This document shows positions 47,981 to 57,419 of a DNA stretch of 64,000 nucleotides, piece after piece. Numbering within the stretch: position 1 is the stretch's first letter; each line of letters opens with the position of its first letter. The stretch is taken from contig NZ_CP015027.1 in the NCBI RefSeq assembly GCF_002077155.1, forward strand, positions 2,892,501 through 2,956,500, given 5' to 3'. The notes under the pieces were generated by a model. It was not told where the DNA came from. It saw nothing but the letters and a program-made list of their open reading frames with translations, and made no database searches. Source of the stretch: Sporosarcina sp. P33. GTDB taxonomy: Bacteria; Bacillota; Bacilli; Bacillales_A; Planococcaceae. The translations under genes and the position numbers were made by a program.

Positions 47981-49576
47981 ATGAAAGAAAGACTCACAAA
48001 GCTCAGAGCGGATCTTACAGCTTTCTGGGATAGTCGTACAAAAAACCAAAAAATTATATATATTGCAACGGCGGCCAGTGTGATTGCGCTGGCGGTTTTT
48101 TTAACAATGTTCTTTTCAAAAACTACATACGTAACGCTTTATTCAGAAGTATCGCCATCTGAGATCGGACGCATCAAAGAAGTGCTTGACGGTCAGGGGG
48201 TTCCTTATTTAGTAGAACCGGGCGGTACAGCCATATCAGTGCCTGAGAAACAGCTGGATAATCTGCGTGTGTCACTTGCGGCAGAAGGATTTCCGGATTC
48301 CGGACTTATTGATTACTCATTTTTCTCGGACAACGCGGGATTTGGCACTACGGATAATGAATTTAACATGATTAAGCTGGCTGCGATGCAGACGGAATTA
48401 GCAAACCTAATAAAGGGTATAGAAGGTATTAAGGACGCAAAAGTTATGCTGACTTTACCGACAGAAGGTATTTTCGTGAATGACACGACGACTGAAGCGA
48501 GTGCGGCTATTATGTTGAAAACAAATCCCGGCCAAAAGTTTTCTGAACAGCAGATAACTTCTCTTTATAATCTGGTGTCAAAGAGCCTTCCAAATCTCTC
48601 TAATGATAATATCGTCATACAGAACCAATACTTTGAGTATTTTGATTTAAATAATTCTGGAAATTCATATGGCGCAAATGTAACCGATCAAATGGGTGTA
48701 AAAAAGACAATAGAACGTGACTTGCAGCGCCAAGTTCAAATGATGCTCGGTACGCTGATGGGCCAGGATAAAGTAGTTGTTTCCGTTACAACAGACATCG
48801 ACTTTACGAAAGAGCAGCGCGAAGAAAATCTTGTCACACCGGTCGATCCGGAAAACATGGAAGGAATTGCGCTGAGTGTTCAGCGGATAACCGAATCGTT
48901 TTCGGGAACCAATCCTGCTGTGGGCGGAACTCCTGAAGCGGAAGATCCAACCGATAACCGGACCACTTATGTGGAAGGGGAAGGCGGAAACGGGGACTAC
49001 GAGCGTTTGGAAGAAACGATAAACAATGAAGTGAACAGAATTAGAAAAGATATAGTGGAAAGCCCTTATAAAATCAGTAATATTGGCATACAAGTAATGA
49101 TTGAACCGCCGACTGCGGATGACCCTGCGTCGTTGGCTCCCGAAGTGCGTCAGGATGTAGAACGTATTCTGGAGACGATTGTTCGTACTTCATTGGATAA
49201 GGAAGCAGCAGGGGAATTGACGGATGAGATGCTGGCAGAAAAAATTGCGGTATCCGTCCAGCCGCTGCGGGGGAAAAATATTGCGTTTGAAGATACTAAG
49301 ACAGTCATACCATGGTGGGTTTATTTAATCGGAGGAATTTTGCTTCTGGCGGTAATTATTTTAGTCATTCTATTCTTGCGTAAACGCCGCAATGAAGCAG
49401 AACTCGAAGAAGAGCTGGCTCTCGAACAGGCTGAATTGGAAGCTGTCAAAGTAGATGACATTAATTTGGAACAGGAAACCGAAGCGACAGCGCGCAGAAA
49501 GCAACTGGAAAAAATGGCCAAAGATAAACCAGAAGAATTTGCGAAGTTATTGCGAACATGGATTGCCAAGGAGTAA
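47981..49576 (+). CDS. fliF: Flagellar MS-ring protein FliF
   Basis: Forms the MS ring, the base on which the flagellum is built. It has two transmembrane helices (about residues 22-45 and 446-467) flanking a periplasm-side region of ring-building motifs: VPYLVEPGGTAISVPE, FFSDNAGFGTTDNEF and KVMLTLPTEGIF. A C-terminal FliG-binding acidic tail ends in LLRTWIAKE. The ATG at 47981 follows GGGGGA; an upstream in-frame TTG lacks an SD. The length is 531. Confidence 0.96.
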   Translation: MKERLTKLRADLTAFWDSRTKNQKIIYIATAASVIALAVFLTMFFSKTTYVTLYSEVSPSEIGRIKEVLDGQGVPYLVEPGGTAISVPEKQLDNLRVSLAAEGFPDSGLIDYSFFSDNAGFGTTDNEFNMIKLAAMQTELANLIKGIEGIKDAKVMLTLPTEGIFVNDTTTEASAAIMLKTNPGQKFSEQQITSLYNLVSKSLPNLSNDNIVIQNQYFEYFDLNNSGNSYGANVTDQMGVKKTIERDLQRQVQMMLGTLMGQDKVVVSVTTDIDFTKEQREENLVTPVDPENMEGIALSVQRITESFSGTNPAVGGTPEAEDPTDNRTTYVEGEGGNGDYERLEETINNEVNRIRKDIVESPYKISNIGIQVMIEPPTADDPASLAPEVRQDVERILETIVRTSLDKEAAGELTDEMLAEKIAVSVQPLRGKNIAFEDTKTVIPWWVYLIGGILLLAVIILVILFLRKRRNEAELEEELALEQAELEAVKVDDINLEQETEATARRKQLEKMAKDKPEEFAKLLRTWIAKE

Positions 49577-49590
49577 CGGAGGGATGTTAG

Positions 49591-50604
49591 TTGGTTAAGA
49601 AAGATAAGGATATGTCAGGTAAACAAAAAGCCGCATTGCTGCTCATCTCTCTGGGGCCTGAAGTGTCGGCATCGGTATATAAGCATTTGAATGAAGAAGA
49701 GATCGAGCAGCTGACGTTAGAAATTTCTGGCGTAAAAAAAGTAGAATCCTCTGTAAAAGAAGAGATTATTGAAGAATTTCATAATATCGCGCTTGCACAG
49801 GATTATATTTCTCAAGGAGGAATTGGCTATGCCAAAACGGTACTTGAAAAAGCGCTGGGAAAAGACCACGCGCAGGCAATTATCAACCGGCTGACCTCCT
49901 CCCTTCAGGTCCGGCCGTTTGATTTCGCACGACGCGCGGAGCCGTCACAAATTCTGAACTTTATTCAAAATGAGCATCCTCAGACGATTGCACTGATTTT
50001 GTCTTATTTAGAGGCTGAACAGGCAGGGCTGATCCTTTCACAGCTGCCGCAGGAAATGCAGGCAGACATAGCCAAACGAATCGCAACAATGGAATCAACC
50101 TCACCGGAAGTGATCAGTGAAATAGAAGCGGTTCTCGAACGAAAACTGTCATCCACTGTCACGCAGGATTTCACCGAAACAGGCGGCGTAGATGCAGTAG
50201 TCGAAGTGCTGAACGGTGTAGACCGATCAACGGAAAAAACGATACTCGATGCGCTCGAAATTCAGGATCCGGAGCTTGCAGAAGAAATACGGAAGAGAAT
50301 GTTCGTCTTTGAAGATATCATTACATTGGATAACCGTTCAATTCAGCGCGTAATCCGTGATTGTGAAAACGAAGATCTGATTCTGGCAATGAAAGTATCG
50401 AGTGAGGAAGTAAAAGATATATTATTCAAGAACATGTCACAGCGCATGGCAGAGTCCTTTAAAGAAGAGATGGATGTCATGGGTCCTGTCCGGCTTCGGG
50501 ATGTGGAGGAAGCACAATCCCGCATTGTAGGAACTATCCGCAGACTCGAAGATGCAGGAGAGATTATCATCGCGCGTGGCGGAGGAGATGACATCATTGT
50601 CTAA
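49591..50604 (+). CDS. fliG: Flagellar motor switch protein FliG
   Basis: Rotor protein that meets the stator and controls direction. The start is TTG, 7 bases after GGAGGGA. The N-terminal FliF-binding domain (KQKAALLLISLGPEVSA) and the middle domain with the EHPQTIALILSYLE motif (FliM binding) are present. The C-terminal torque helix contains charged residues (KRMFVFEDIITLDNRSIQRV). The length is 337. Confidence 0.96.
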   Translation: MVKKDKDMSGKQKAALLLISLGPEVSASVYKHLNEEEIEQLTLEISGVKKVESSVKEEIIEEFHNIALAQDYISQGGIGYAKTVLEKALGKDHAQAIINRLTSSLQVRPFDFARRAEPSQILNFIQNEHPQTIALILSYLEAEQAGLILSQLPQEMQADIAKRIATMESTSPEVISEIEAVLERKLSSTVTQDFTETGGVDAVVEVLNGVDRSTEKTILDALEIQDPELAEEIRKRMFVFEDIITLDNRSIQRVIRDCENEDLILAMKVSSEEVKDILFKNMSQRMAESFKEEMDVMGPVRLRDVEEAQSRIVGTIRRLEDAGEIIIARGGGDDIIV

Positions 50605-51370
50605 TCTGTTTCGTTCTGGCCGTACGGTAATGAACCAAAATCCTGTGAAAGAAATTTCGATCCGTAATTTACAGCCTCCGCAAGATGCTGCTGAAGAAGA
50701 GAAACCTGTATCGGCCGGTGCTTTGTTCATGGAGCGCAACCGCCTGCTGCAGGAAATGGAGCAGCGCAGACAAATTACAGATGCAGAAATTAAACAGCGG
50801 ATGGAAGAAGCGGCAGCCGACATTGAATCGATGCAGGCGGCCTGGGCAAATGAAAAAGAACAATTACAGCAGCAAGCATATGACGAGGGATTTCAGGCAG
50901 GCTTTGAAGACGGCCGCAATAAAGCGCTGGCAGAAATGCGGGAAATGGTCGAAGCTGCCAATGAGACTACTACATTGTCTTACGAGAACGCAACGCAGTA
51001 TTTAATCAATCAGGAACGCGTCATTTTGGATATTGGCATACGGTCAGCTGAACAAATTATTAATAAAACGATAGAAGATGATGATGAGGCTTATTTATGC
51101 CTCGTCAGGAAAGGAATCAAGGAAGCGCAGGAGATGAAGGAGATTAAATTATTCGTCCCGACTGAGCACTTTAAAATGGTGACGACGCATCGGGCGGAAC
51201 TTGCTTCCATCTTTCCGCCCGAAACACCGTTCCTCATTTTTGTCAATGAAGATTTCAATGCGACAGATTGTTTTATCGAAACGAACCACGGCCGAATCGT
51301 TGTGAGTGTAGATGATCAACTGAATGAACTGAAAGAACAATTGGTGAAAATCATGGAAGATGGTGTGTAA
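50597..51370 (+). CDS. fliH: Flagellar export apparatus regulator FliH
   Basis: Binds the ATPase FliI and the C ring to deliver export substrates. The 257-residue product is mostly helical: a charged coiled coil (about 40-110) with small-residue spacing QAYDEGFQAGFEDGRNKAL, then a V-ATPase subunit E-like C-terminal domain. I chose TTG 50597 (MSNLFRSGRT), about 10 bases after GGAGGAG and overlapping fliG. ATG 50588 is too close to the SD. Confidence 0.88.
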   Translation: MSNLFRSGRTVMNQNPVKEISIRNLQPPQDAAEEEKPVSAGALFMERNRLLQEMEQRRQITDAEIKQRMEEAAADIESMQAAWANEKEQLQQQAYDEGFQAGFEDGRNKALAEMREMVEAANETTTLSYENATQYLINQERVILDIGIRSAEQIINKTIEDDDEAYLCLVRKGIKEAQEMKEIKLFVPTEHFKMVTTHRAELASIFPPETPFLIFVNEDFNATDCFIETNHGRIVVSVDDQLNELKEQLVKIMEDGV

Positions 51371-51371
51371 T

Positions 51372-52706
51372 TTGAAAAAAGCCGAAGATCTTATTCGAAT
51401 TATTCCGAATATCAACACGTTAAAAAAATACGGACGAGTTAACCGCGTGGTCGGATTACTGATTGAATCAGAAGGTCCTGAGTCATCGATTGGGGATGTC
51501 TGTTTCATCCATTTGAATGTCCCTGAAGAAGGCCGATCTCTGATCCAGGCAGAAGTCGTCGGCTTCCGTGAAGAAATCGTCATGCTCATGCCCTACACAG
51601 ATATACGCAATATTTCAAGTGGCTGCCTCGTTGAAACAACGGGCAAGCCGCTTGAAGTAAAAGTTGGAATGAATCTGCTCGGACAAGTACTTGATTCGCT
51701 TGGGAATCCGATTGATTCGAGTGCACTGCCGAAAGGGCTGGCGACAGTCCGTACGGAAAACAGCCCGCCGAACGTGCTGACACGACCGACCATTAACGAC
51801 AGGCTGGCTGTCGGTGTAAAAGCGATTGACGGCATGCTGACAGTCGGCAGCGGACAGCGGGTGGGAATATTTGCGGGGTCAGGTGTGGGAAAGAGTACAT
51901 TACTCGGTATGATTGCGCGTAACACGGAAGCAGATATTAATGTCATCGCGCTGATCGGGGAACGGGGCCGCGAAGTCCGGGAGTTTATTGACCGGGATCT
52001 TGGTCCTGAAGGGCTAAAGAAAACGATTGTAGTGGCGGCAACATCCGATCAGCCGGCACTCATGCGGATTAAAGGTGCACTGACTGCTACAGCTATTGCA
52101 GAATATTTTCGTGACAAAGGCCTGAATGTCATGCTCATGATGGACTCAGTGACCCGTGTTGCCATGGCGCAGCGTGAAATTGGCCTGGCGGTCGGTGAAC
52201 CTCCTGCAACCCGCGGCTACACGCCTTCAGTGTTTGCGATTTTGCCGAAATTGCTTGAACGCAGCGGGACGAATGAAAAAGGTGCCATCACTGCTTTCTA
52301 TACGGTGCTGGTTGACGGTGACGACATGAATGAGCCGATTGCCGACGCCGTACGCGGGATACTCGACGGCCACATTGTACTGGACCGGACACTTGCCAAT
52401 AAAGGCCAATATCCGGCGATTAATGTGCTGAAGAGTGTCAGCCGTCTGATGAATCACATTGCCGATCCCGAACATCTGAAAGCAGCGGCGAAATTGCGTG
52501 AATTGTATTATGCCTATGATAAATCCGAAGATCTCATCAATATTGGTGCATACAAAAAAGGCACATCCCGTGAAATTGACGAAGCGATTGAATATGAACC
52601 GATCATCACCGATTTTCTAAAGCAAAAATTTAATGAGAATGTCCGGCTGGAAGATACGGTAAATGAAATGATCGCGTTAGCTTCTGGAGGAGGAGAACGC
52701 AGATGA
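51372..52706 (+). CDS. fliI: Flagellar export ATPase FliI
   Basis: Hexameric ATPase related to the F1 beta subunit that assists type III export. Walker A is GSGVGKSTLLG (about residues 168-178), Walker B MLMMDSVTRVAMAQREI, and the EVREFI signature GERGREVREF is present. The start is uncertain: TTG 51372 gives MKKAEDLIR, similar in length to B. subtilis, while ATG 51360 would add four residues and overlap fliH. Confidence 0.95.
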   Translation: MKKAEDLIRIIPNINTLKKYGRVNRVVGLLIESEGPESSIGDVCFIHLNVPEEGRSLIQAEVVGFREEIVMLMPYTDIRNISSGCLVETTGKPLEVKVGMNLLGQVLDSLGNPIDSSALPKGLATVRTENSPPNVLTRPTINDRLAVGVKAIDGMLTVGSGQRVGIFAGSGVGKSTLLGMIARNTEADINVIALIGERGREVREFIDRDLGPEGLKKTIVVAATSDQPALMRIKGALTATAIAEYFRDKGLNVMLMMDSVTRVAMAQREIGLAVGEPPATRGYTPSVFAILPKLLERSGTNEKGAITAFYTVLVDGDDMNEPIADAVRGILDGHIVLDRTLANKGQYPAINVLKSVSRLMNHIADPEHLKAAAKLRELYYAYDKSEDLINIGAYKKGTSREIDEAIEYEPIITDFLKQKFNENVRLEDTVNEMIALASGGGERR

Positions 52707-53155
52707 CTACTTATCATTATCGTTTTGAAAAAGTTCTGACGTTGCGTGAACAAGAGCGCGATGAAACAGAAATGGCCTACAAAGAAGCGATTGAACAGTT
52801 TGAATGCGTGGCTAGACAGCTGTACGATCAGATGAAAAAGAAGGAAGACGTACTCGAGGAGCAGCAGCAGCGGATGGCTTCCGGTTTTTCTATTGATGAT
52901 TTACACAACTACTCCCGATTTATCAATACGCTCGATGTGACGATAGACCAGATGCAGAAGGAAGTAATGAAATCCCGGTCGAAGATGAACTGGATTGAAT
53001 CACAATTGCTGGAAAAAAATATTGAAGTGAAGAAATTTGAGAAAATGCGTGAAATCGGGAAAGAACAATATAATGCCGAAATGGAACACGCAGAGGCAAA
53101 TCGAATTGACGAACTGTCGACGATGAAGTTCCGTTCAAAAGAAGACGGGTGGTAA
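52703..53155 (+). CDS. fliJ: Flagellar export chaperone FliJ
   Basis: An antiparallel coiled-coil protein of 150 residues that sits in the FliI ring and contacts FlhA. Nearly the whole sequence is charged heptad-like helix: YHYRFEKVLTLREQERDETE, then MQKEVMKSRSKMNWIESQLLE. It is coupled to fliI by an ATGA overlap. Confidence 0.92.
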   Translation: MTTYHYRFEKVLTLREQERDETEMAYKEAIEQFECVARQLYDQMKKKEDVLEEQQQRMASGFSIDDLHNYSRFINTLDVTIDQMQKEVMKSRSKMNWIESQLLEKNIEVKKFEKMREIGKEQYNAEMEHAEANRIDELSTMKFRSKEDGW

Positions 53156-53156
53156 A

Positions 53157-53762
53157 GTGGCTAAATCAAAAAAACAAAAAGAAACCGAGTTGATGACAGA
53201 AAGCAAAAAGTCGATTGGCTTTCTTCAAATAGTACTTGCCTGGATCATCATCCCCTTAATGTTTACGGCAGCTGTTGTGTTAATCATAGCAAAAGTGGCA
53301 GATGTCAATGTCTTTGATCAGGCGAAAGAATGGACGTCAAAAGTACCGTTCCTTGAGAAGAAAGCTCCAGATGAGAAAGTGGAAGGTGATTTGATTCTGG
53401 AAGAACGCGTCATTTCGCTGCAGGCAGAAATTCAGGAAAAAGAAGCGCAATTATTTGAACTCCAGGACGAACTGACGCAAGTAAAAGATTCAAATGAAGC
53501 GCTCGAAATAGAAAAAGAGAAATTGAACGAAGAAATCGAGAAACTGAAACTCGCGCAGAGCGAATCCAAACGCGATTTCAAAGAGATTGTCACAACATAC
53601 GAGCAAATGTCGCCCAAATCATCTGCGCCGGTCATTACAAAAATGGGCGATGCAGAAGCTGTTCAGATTTTATCTAGTCTAAAGCCTGCAACTTTAGCAG
53701 CTATACTAGAGAAAATGTCCCCTGAACAGGCCGCTAAATATACATCTATGCTCACAAAGTAG
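53157..53762 (+). CDS. ylxF: MotE-like flagellar operon protein YlxF
   Basis: A membrane-anchored protein of 201 residues starting with GTG. A basic N-terminus precedes a transmembrane helix (about 24-46, VLAWIIIPLMFTAAVVLII), followed by a long coiled coil (about 85-145), and a C-terminal MgtE-N-like domain (MGDAEAVQILSSLKPATLAA). Similar proteins (MotE) chaperone the stator protein MotC in rhizobia; the role in Bacillales is not proven. It lies between fliJ and fliK as in B. subtilis. Confidence 0.88.
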   Translation: MAKSKKQKETELMTESKKSIGFLQIVLAWIIIPLMFTAAVVLIIAKVADVNVFDQAKEWTSKVPFLEKKAPDEKVEGDLILEERVISLQAEIQEKEAQLFELQDELTQVKDSNEALEIEKEKLNEEIEKLKLAQSESKRDFKEIVTTYEQMSPKSSAPVITKMGDAEAVQILSSLKPATLAAILEKMSPEQAAKYTSMLTK

Positions 53763-53790
53763 TATAATAGTTTTTGAGGGAGGTGAAAAA

Positions 53791-55179
53791 GTGAACTTAG
53801 GACTATTACTGGGTGTAGGCTCTTCGAGTATTCCGATGAATTCTTCTATTTCTCCTGCAAGTGCAGAAGGTCAGGCATTCGGAAGTGTTTTTCAAAGTAT
53901 GATCGCTTCTTCTGTACATGTAAAAGAACAGCCAACGGCAGAAGAAGGAAAATTGTTGAAATTCCTTGGTGAAGTTTTAGACGCCGGTTCGCTTGATGAG
54001 TTAGCAGGAACACTCGAGAAACTGCAGCAGTCAAGTGCAACCTCGGTTACAGCGCAGCTATTGAAAGAAACAGGCCTTCGGCAATCGCAGGAACAGCCCG
54101 TCATACTAATAGATGAAGCTGAAGTAAAAGCAATACCAGAACAACCGGCTGAAACTGCTGAAACTGAAGAACTGCAGCTGACTGATCTCTCAAAGGCCGA
54201 GAAGTTTCCAAGTCTGCAACAATTAGCATCACTGTTAAGTAAAAATCCTGATAAACTAGTGGAAGAGATTACGAATGTCCTAGAGGGTGAATATGTTACT
54301 GAAGAACAATTGGAACAAATTGCGGCAACGGGAGATATATGGTTTGCGCTCGATGTATTACATCAGCTGCCTCCTGAAAAGATACAGGAAGTGATGGAGC
54401 AATTGCCGCAAAGGACAGCCGTCGAATTTACCGCGTTGCTGAAAGCGGTGGAATTGGCTGTGCCTAAAATAGATCTTTCGTCCAGCCAGGCGGATTCAGT
54501 GAAAACAATCCAGCCAATTCTGGCGCAAATCGCGAATCAGCTTGAACAAAAAACTGTGCAGCCTGAAATCAAACGGCCAATCCAGATTCCGCCGGCTATT
54601 CAGCACGTGATTCGCTTCACTTCAGAACAGCCTGCGGCAGATATGAAGCAGCCAGAACAGCAGGCAAAACCCGCCGAAACAGTAACACCGCAATCCGCGA
54701 TGACTCACACAGAAGCGCGTCCGGTGTTTCATATGAATCCAGCTGATAAAGTGCCGGAAAGCCGGAGCGAAGCACTGATGAGGGAATTCCAAGCAGTATT
54801 GAACCGCGCAAATTTTGGACAGACGAATGGAATGAACAGACTGTCGGTGAAGCTGTATCCGGAACACCTGGGGCAAATACGGATTGAATTGCTGGAAGTT
54901 AACGGAGTTATGACCGCGAGAATATTAGCATCCACCGCGATGGCACGTGAAATGCTCGACAGCCAGATGCATCAGCTGCGTCATGCGTTTAATCAGCAAA
55001 ATCTCCAAGTAGACAGAATTGACTTATCCCAGACTATTCAAGATCCGTCAAAGAGTGACCGGGAACAGGCATTTAACAGACAGAACCAGCAGCAAAAGGA
55101 GCAACCATCAGAACAGAACGAACAGCGGGATGAGCAGGAACAAACATTCCAAGAATTTATGATTGAACTGGAGGTGTAA
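53791..55179 (+). CDS. fliK: Flagellar hook-length control protein FliK
   Basis: Secreted ruler that ends hook growth by switching FlhB specificity. It starts with GTG after GAGGGAGGTGA. The 462 residues include a low-complexity Glu/Gln-rich middle and the conserved C-terminal hook-control domain: RLSVKLYPEHLGQIRIELL, MTARILASTAMAREMLDSQM and FNQQNLQVDRIDL, then a Gln/Glu tail. A TATAAT just upstream has no matching -35. Confidence 0.92.
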   Translation: MNLGLLLGVGSSSIPMNSSISPASAEGQAFGSVFQSMIASSVHVKEQPTAEEGKLLKFLGEVLDAGSLDELAGTLEKLQQSSATSVTAQLLKETGLRQSQEQPVILIDEAEVKAIPEQPAETAETEELQLTDLSKAEKFPSLQQLASLLSKNPDKLVEEITNVLEGEYVTEEQLEQIAATGDIWFALDVLHQLPPEKIQEVMEQLPQRTAVEFTALLKAVELAVPKIDLSSSQADSVKTIQPILAQIANQLEQKTVQPEIKRPIQIPPAIQHVIRFTSEQPAADMKQPEQQAKPAETVTPQSAMTHTEARPVFHMNPADKVPESRSEALMREFQAVLNRANFGQTNGMNRLSVKLYPEHLGQIRIELLEVNGVMTARILASTAMAREMLDSQMHQLRHAFNQQNLQVDRIDLSQTIQDPSKSDREQAFNRQNQQQKEQPSEQNEQRDEQEQTFQEFMIELEV

Positions 55180-55182
55180 ACA

Positions 55183-55869
55183 TTGCCGGAAGGAACAAAC
55201 TCAACATCAGCACAGAATACAATTACAGACTCAATGTTTTTGATCAATAAGCAGCGGGATCAGCGCAAGACAGGTCCTGACACGATGGGGAAAGATGCGT
55301 TTATGAAAATTCTGATTGCACAGATGACCAATCAGGATCCGACGAACCCGATGAAAGATACAGAATTCATTGCACAGATGGCACAGTTTTCTTCATTGGA
55401 ACAAACGATGAACTTAACAAAAGCATTTGAGAAATTCGCTGATTCACAAAATCAAAGTCAGCTGATTCAATACAACAGTTTTGTAGGCAAAGAAATACGC
55501 TGGCATAAAGTAACTGATCAAACAGACGGAGACGGCAAACCGGTAATTAGTGAAGGAACGGGCATTATTCAGTCAATTAAATATATTGATGGTTCAGTAG
55601 TCTTTATGATGGCAGACGGCAAGGAATTATCACCCGGTAATATTTCTGAAGTCATGGGGAGCGAATCGGGAAGTACAGGCACGGGCAGTCAGCCAAACAG
55701 TCTCGTCCAAGCGAGTATGCTAATCGGCAAGATGGTCGGTTTTACAGAAGGTGATGCAGAGCGTACGGGGAAAGTTATATCTGTGACGAATAAAGAAGGC
55801 AGCTTACACTATATATTGCAGGACGGCACGAAAATCGAAGGTAATCAGTTTACCTCAATCAGTGAATAA
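55183..55869 (+). CDS. flgD: Flagellar hook scaffold protein FlgD
   Basis: Cap-like scaffold on which hook subunits assemble. It starts with TTG behind GGAGGTG. The signature is DAFMKILIAQMTNQDPTNPM, then DTEFIAQMAQFSSLEQ. A C-terminal region of beta strands with Gly/Ser-rich segments follows (residues 100-228). The length is 228. Confidence 0.94.
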   Translation: MPEGTNSTSAQNTITDSMFLINKQRDQRKTGPDTMGKDAFMKILIAQMTNQDPTNPMKDTEFIAQMAQFSSLEQTMNLTKAFEKFADSQNQSQLIQYNSFVGKEIRWHKVTDQTDGDGKPVISEGTGIIQSIKYIDGSVVFMMADGKELSPGNISEVMGSESGSTGTGSQPNSLVQASMLIGKMVGFTEGDAERTGKVISVTNKEGSLHYILQDGTKIEGNQFTSISE

Positions 55870-55886
55870 ACGAATGGAGCGATGTC

Positions 55887-56258
55887 ATGAATAAGATCAA
55901 TATCCATCGCATTCCATCACCGCCACTCATACGCCAAGGGCAGGCACAGGCGAAGCCGAAGCAGTCATTTCTTGAACTTCTGCACAATGCCGAACAGCCT
56001 GAAAAACTAAAAATCAGCAAACATGCCACAGATCGTCTGCAGGAGCGGGGCATTCAAATGACCGACGCAGAATGGGCACGCATCTCAGAAAAAGTGGACG
56101 AGGCGAAAAGGAAAGGAATCCGTGAATCACTCGTGTTGACTGACCAGGCCGCACTCATAGTCAGTGCCAAGAACTCAACCGTCATCACCGCGATGGACCG
56201 AACGGAAGCGAAGGATCAGCTATTTACCAATATAGACGGAACGATACTGCTCAGCTAA
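55887..56258 (+). CDS. TIGR02530-type flagellar operon protein
   Basis: A protein of 123 residues in the flagellar cluster between flgD and flgE. It has the family core KISKHATDRLQERGIQ, a charged helix (ISEKVDEAKRKGIRES), then LVLTDQAALIVSAKNSTVITAMDR. Members occur in many Firmicute and clostridial flagellar operons, but their function is unknown; a role in hook assembly is only inferred from position. Confidence 0.85.
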   Translation: MNKINIHRIPSPPLIRQGQAQAKPKQSFLELLHNAEQPEKLKISKHATDRLQERGIQMTDAEWARISEKVDEAKRKGIRESLVLTDQAALIVSAKNSTVITAMDRTEAKDQLFTNIDGTILLS

Positions 56259-56342
56259 ATACGGCAGGACCTTAACAGGATGCCGTTGCACCGCCGACTG
56301 AATGACGCGGTGCACTCTAAAACCGAGAGGGGAAACAATACT

Positions 56343-57140
56343 ATGATTCGCTCAATGTACTCAGGAATCTCTGGATTAAAAAACTTCCAAACAAAGTTAG
56401 ATGTAATTGGTAATAATATTGCAAACGTTAATACGTATGGATTTAAGAAAGGGCGTACCGTTTTTAAGGATTTGTATTCGCAGACTGTGGCGGGTGCTTC
56501 GGAACCCGGCGCAAACCGTGGGGGTGTGAATCCGAAACAAGTTGGGTTGGGTTCACAGCTCGCTACAATAGATACAATTCATTCTGGTGGTTCTATGCAA
56601 ACAACTGGCAATACGTTAGACCTTGCTATTGAAGGGGATGGTTTCTTCATCGTTGGGCAAGATGGTGGATCTGAAAAGTTTTATACTAGAGCAGGGAACT
56701 TCTATTTAGATAAAGAAGGAGACATTGTCGATGGGGATGGAAGATACTTGTTGGATGAGGCGGGAACTAAAATTTATGTTCCTTTAACATCAACATCCCT
56801 TTCAATTGGCCAAGATGGTGCAGTGAATGTTGTTAATGAGGATGGTGAATTGGAGAAGTTAGCTAATGTGGGCTTAGCGACATTCAATAACCCAGGTGGT
56901 TTATCTAAAGTCGGTGGTAATTTATATGAAGTAAGTGCAAATTCGGGTGAGCCTTCAGAAGGTTTAGCAATTGAAGAAGGCCGCGGTGCTATCAAATCCG
57001 GCTCCCTAGAAATGTCCAACGTCGACCTGTCCGAAGAATTCACAGAAATGATCGTAGCACAGCGTGGATTCCAGGCCAACACACGGATTATCACAACTTC
57101 CGACGAAATCCTGCAGGAACTTGTGAACTTGAAACGATAA
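56343..57140 (+). CDS. flgE: Flagellar hook protein FlgE
   Basis: Hook subunit of the short Bacillus type, 265 residues. The N-terminal MIRSMYSGISGLKNFQTKLD and VIGNNIANVNTYGFKKGRTV, and the C-terminal EMIVAQRGFQANTRIITTSD, form the conserved core. An upstream in-frame ATG at 56280 lacks an SD. Hand counts give about 40 percent GC in 56581-56940 against 50 percent in 57001-57120. The middle also prefers T- and A-ending codons, so the exposed part may have a different history from the ends. Confidence 0.94.
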   Translation: MIRSMYSGISGLKNFQTKLDVIGNNIANVNTYGFKKGRTVFKDLYSQTVAGASEPGANRGGVNPKQVGLGSQLATIDTIHSGGSMQTTGNTLDLAIEGDGFFIVGQDGGSEKFYTRAGNFYLDKEGDIVDGDGRYLLDEAGTKIYVPLTSTSLSIGQDGAVNVVNEDGELEKLANVGLATFNNPGGLSKVGGNLYEVSANSGEPSEGLAIEEGRGAIKSGSLEMSNVDLSEEFTEMIVAQRGFQANTRIITTSDEILQELVNLKR

Positions 57141-57156
57141 ATACAGCATAGATTGA

Positions 57157-57200
57157 AAAGGAGGGTCGGGCCGGCCTTGGCCTGGCCCCTTATACATATG
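57157..57200 (+). promoter_or_regulatory. Ribosome binding site of flbD split by a stable hairpin
   Basis: AAAGGAGGG (57157-57165) is followed by a GC-rich hairpin: GGGCC-GGC (57168-57175) pairs with GCC-T-GGCCC (57180-57188, one bulged T). The flbD ATG lies at 57198. The linear SD-to-ATG distance is 32 bases; folding the hairpin out leaves 11. Confidence 0.6.
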
Positions 57201-57419
57201 ATTAAAGTGACCAGATTGAATCGAACGACGTTCACATTAAATGCATTGTACATAGAGAGAGTCGAGTCGTTTCCCGATACGACGATTACGCTGACGACAG
57301 GGTCAAAGTATATCGTTCTCGATTCGGCTGAAGAAGTGAACAGCCGGATTATAGCATTTTATCAAGCGGTCCAGCTGCTGTCGAATCCGCATATCCGGGG
57401 TGAAGAAGATGAAGAATAA
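57198..57419 (+). CDS. flbD: Flagellar protein FlbD
   Basis: Small protein of 73 residues found in many Firmicute flagellar operons. It begins MIKVTRLNRTTFTLNALYIE, matching the family start, and contains ESFPDTTITLTTGSKYIV. The role is not settled. In-frame starts further upstream (TTG 57153, TTG 57177) would add non-family residues. The unusual initiation region is described separately. It overlaps fliL. Confidence 0.9.
   Translation: MIKVTRLNRTTFTLNALYIERVESFPDTTITLTTGSKYIVLDSAEEVNSRIIAFYQAVQLLSNPHIRGEEDEE

Noticed and set aside
53763..53768. TATAAT just before fliK as an internal promoter
   Set aside because: No acceptable -35 at 16-19 bases, and fliK has operon spacing with ylxF.
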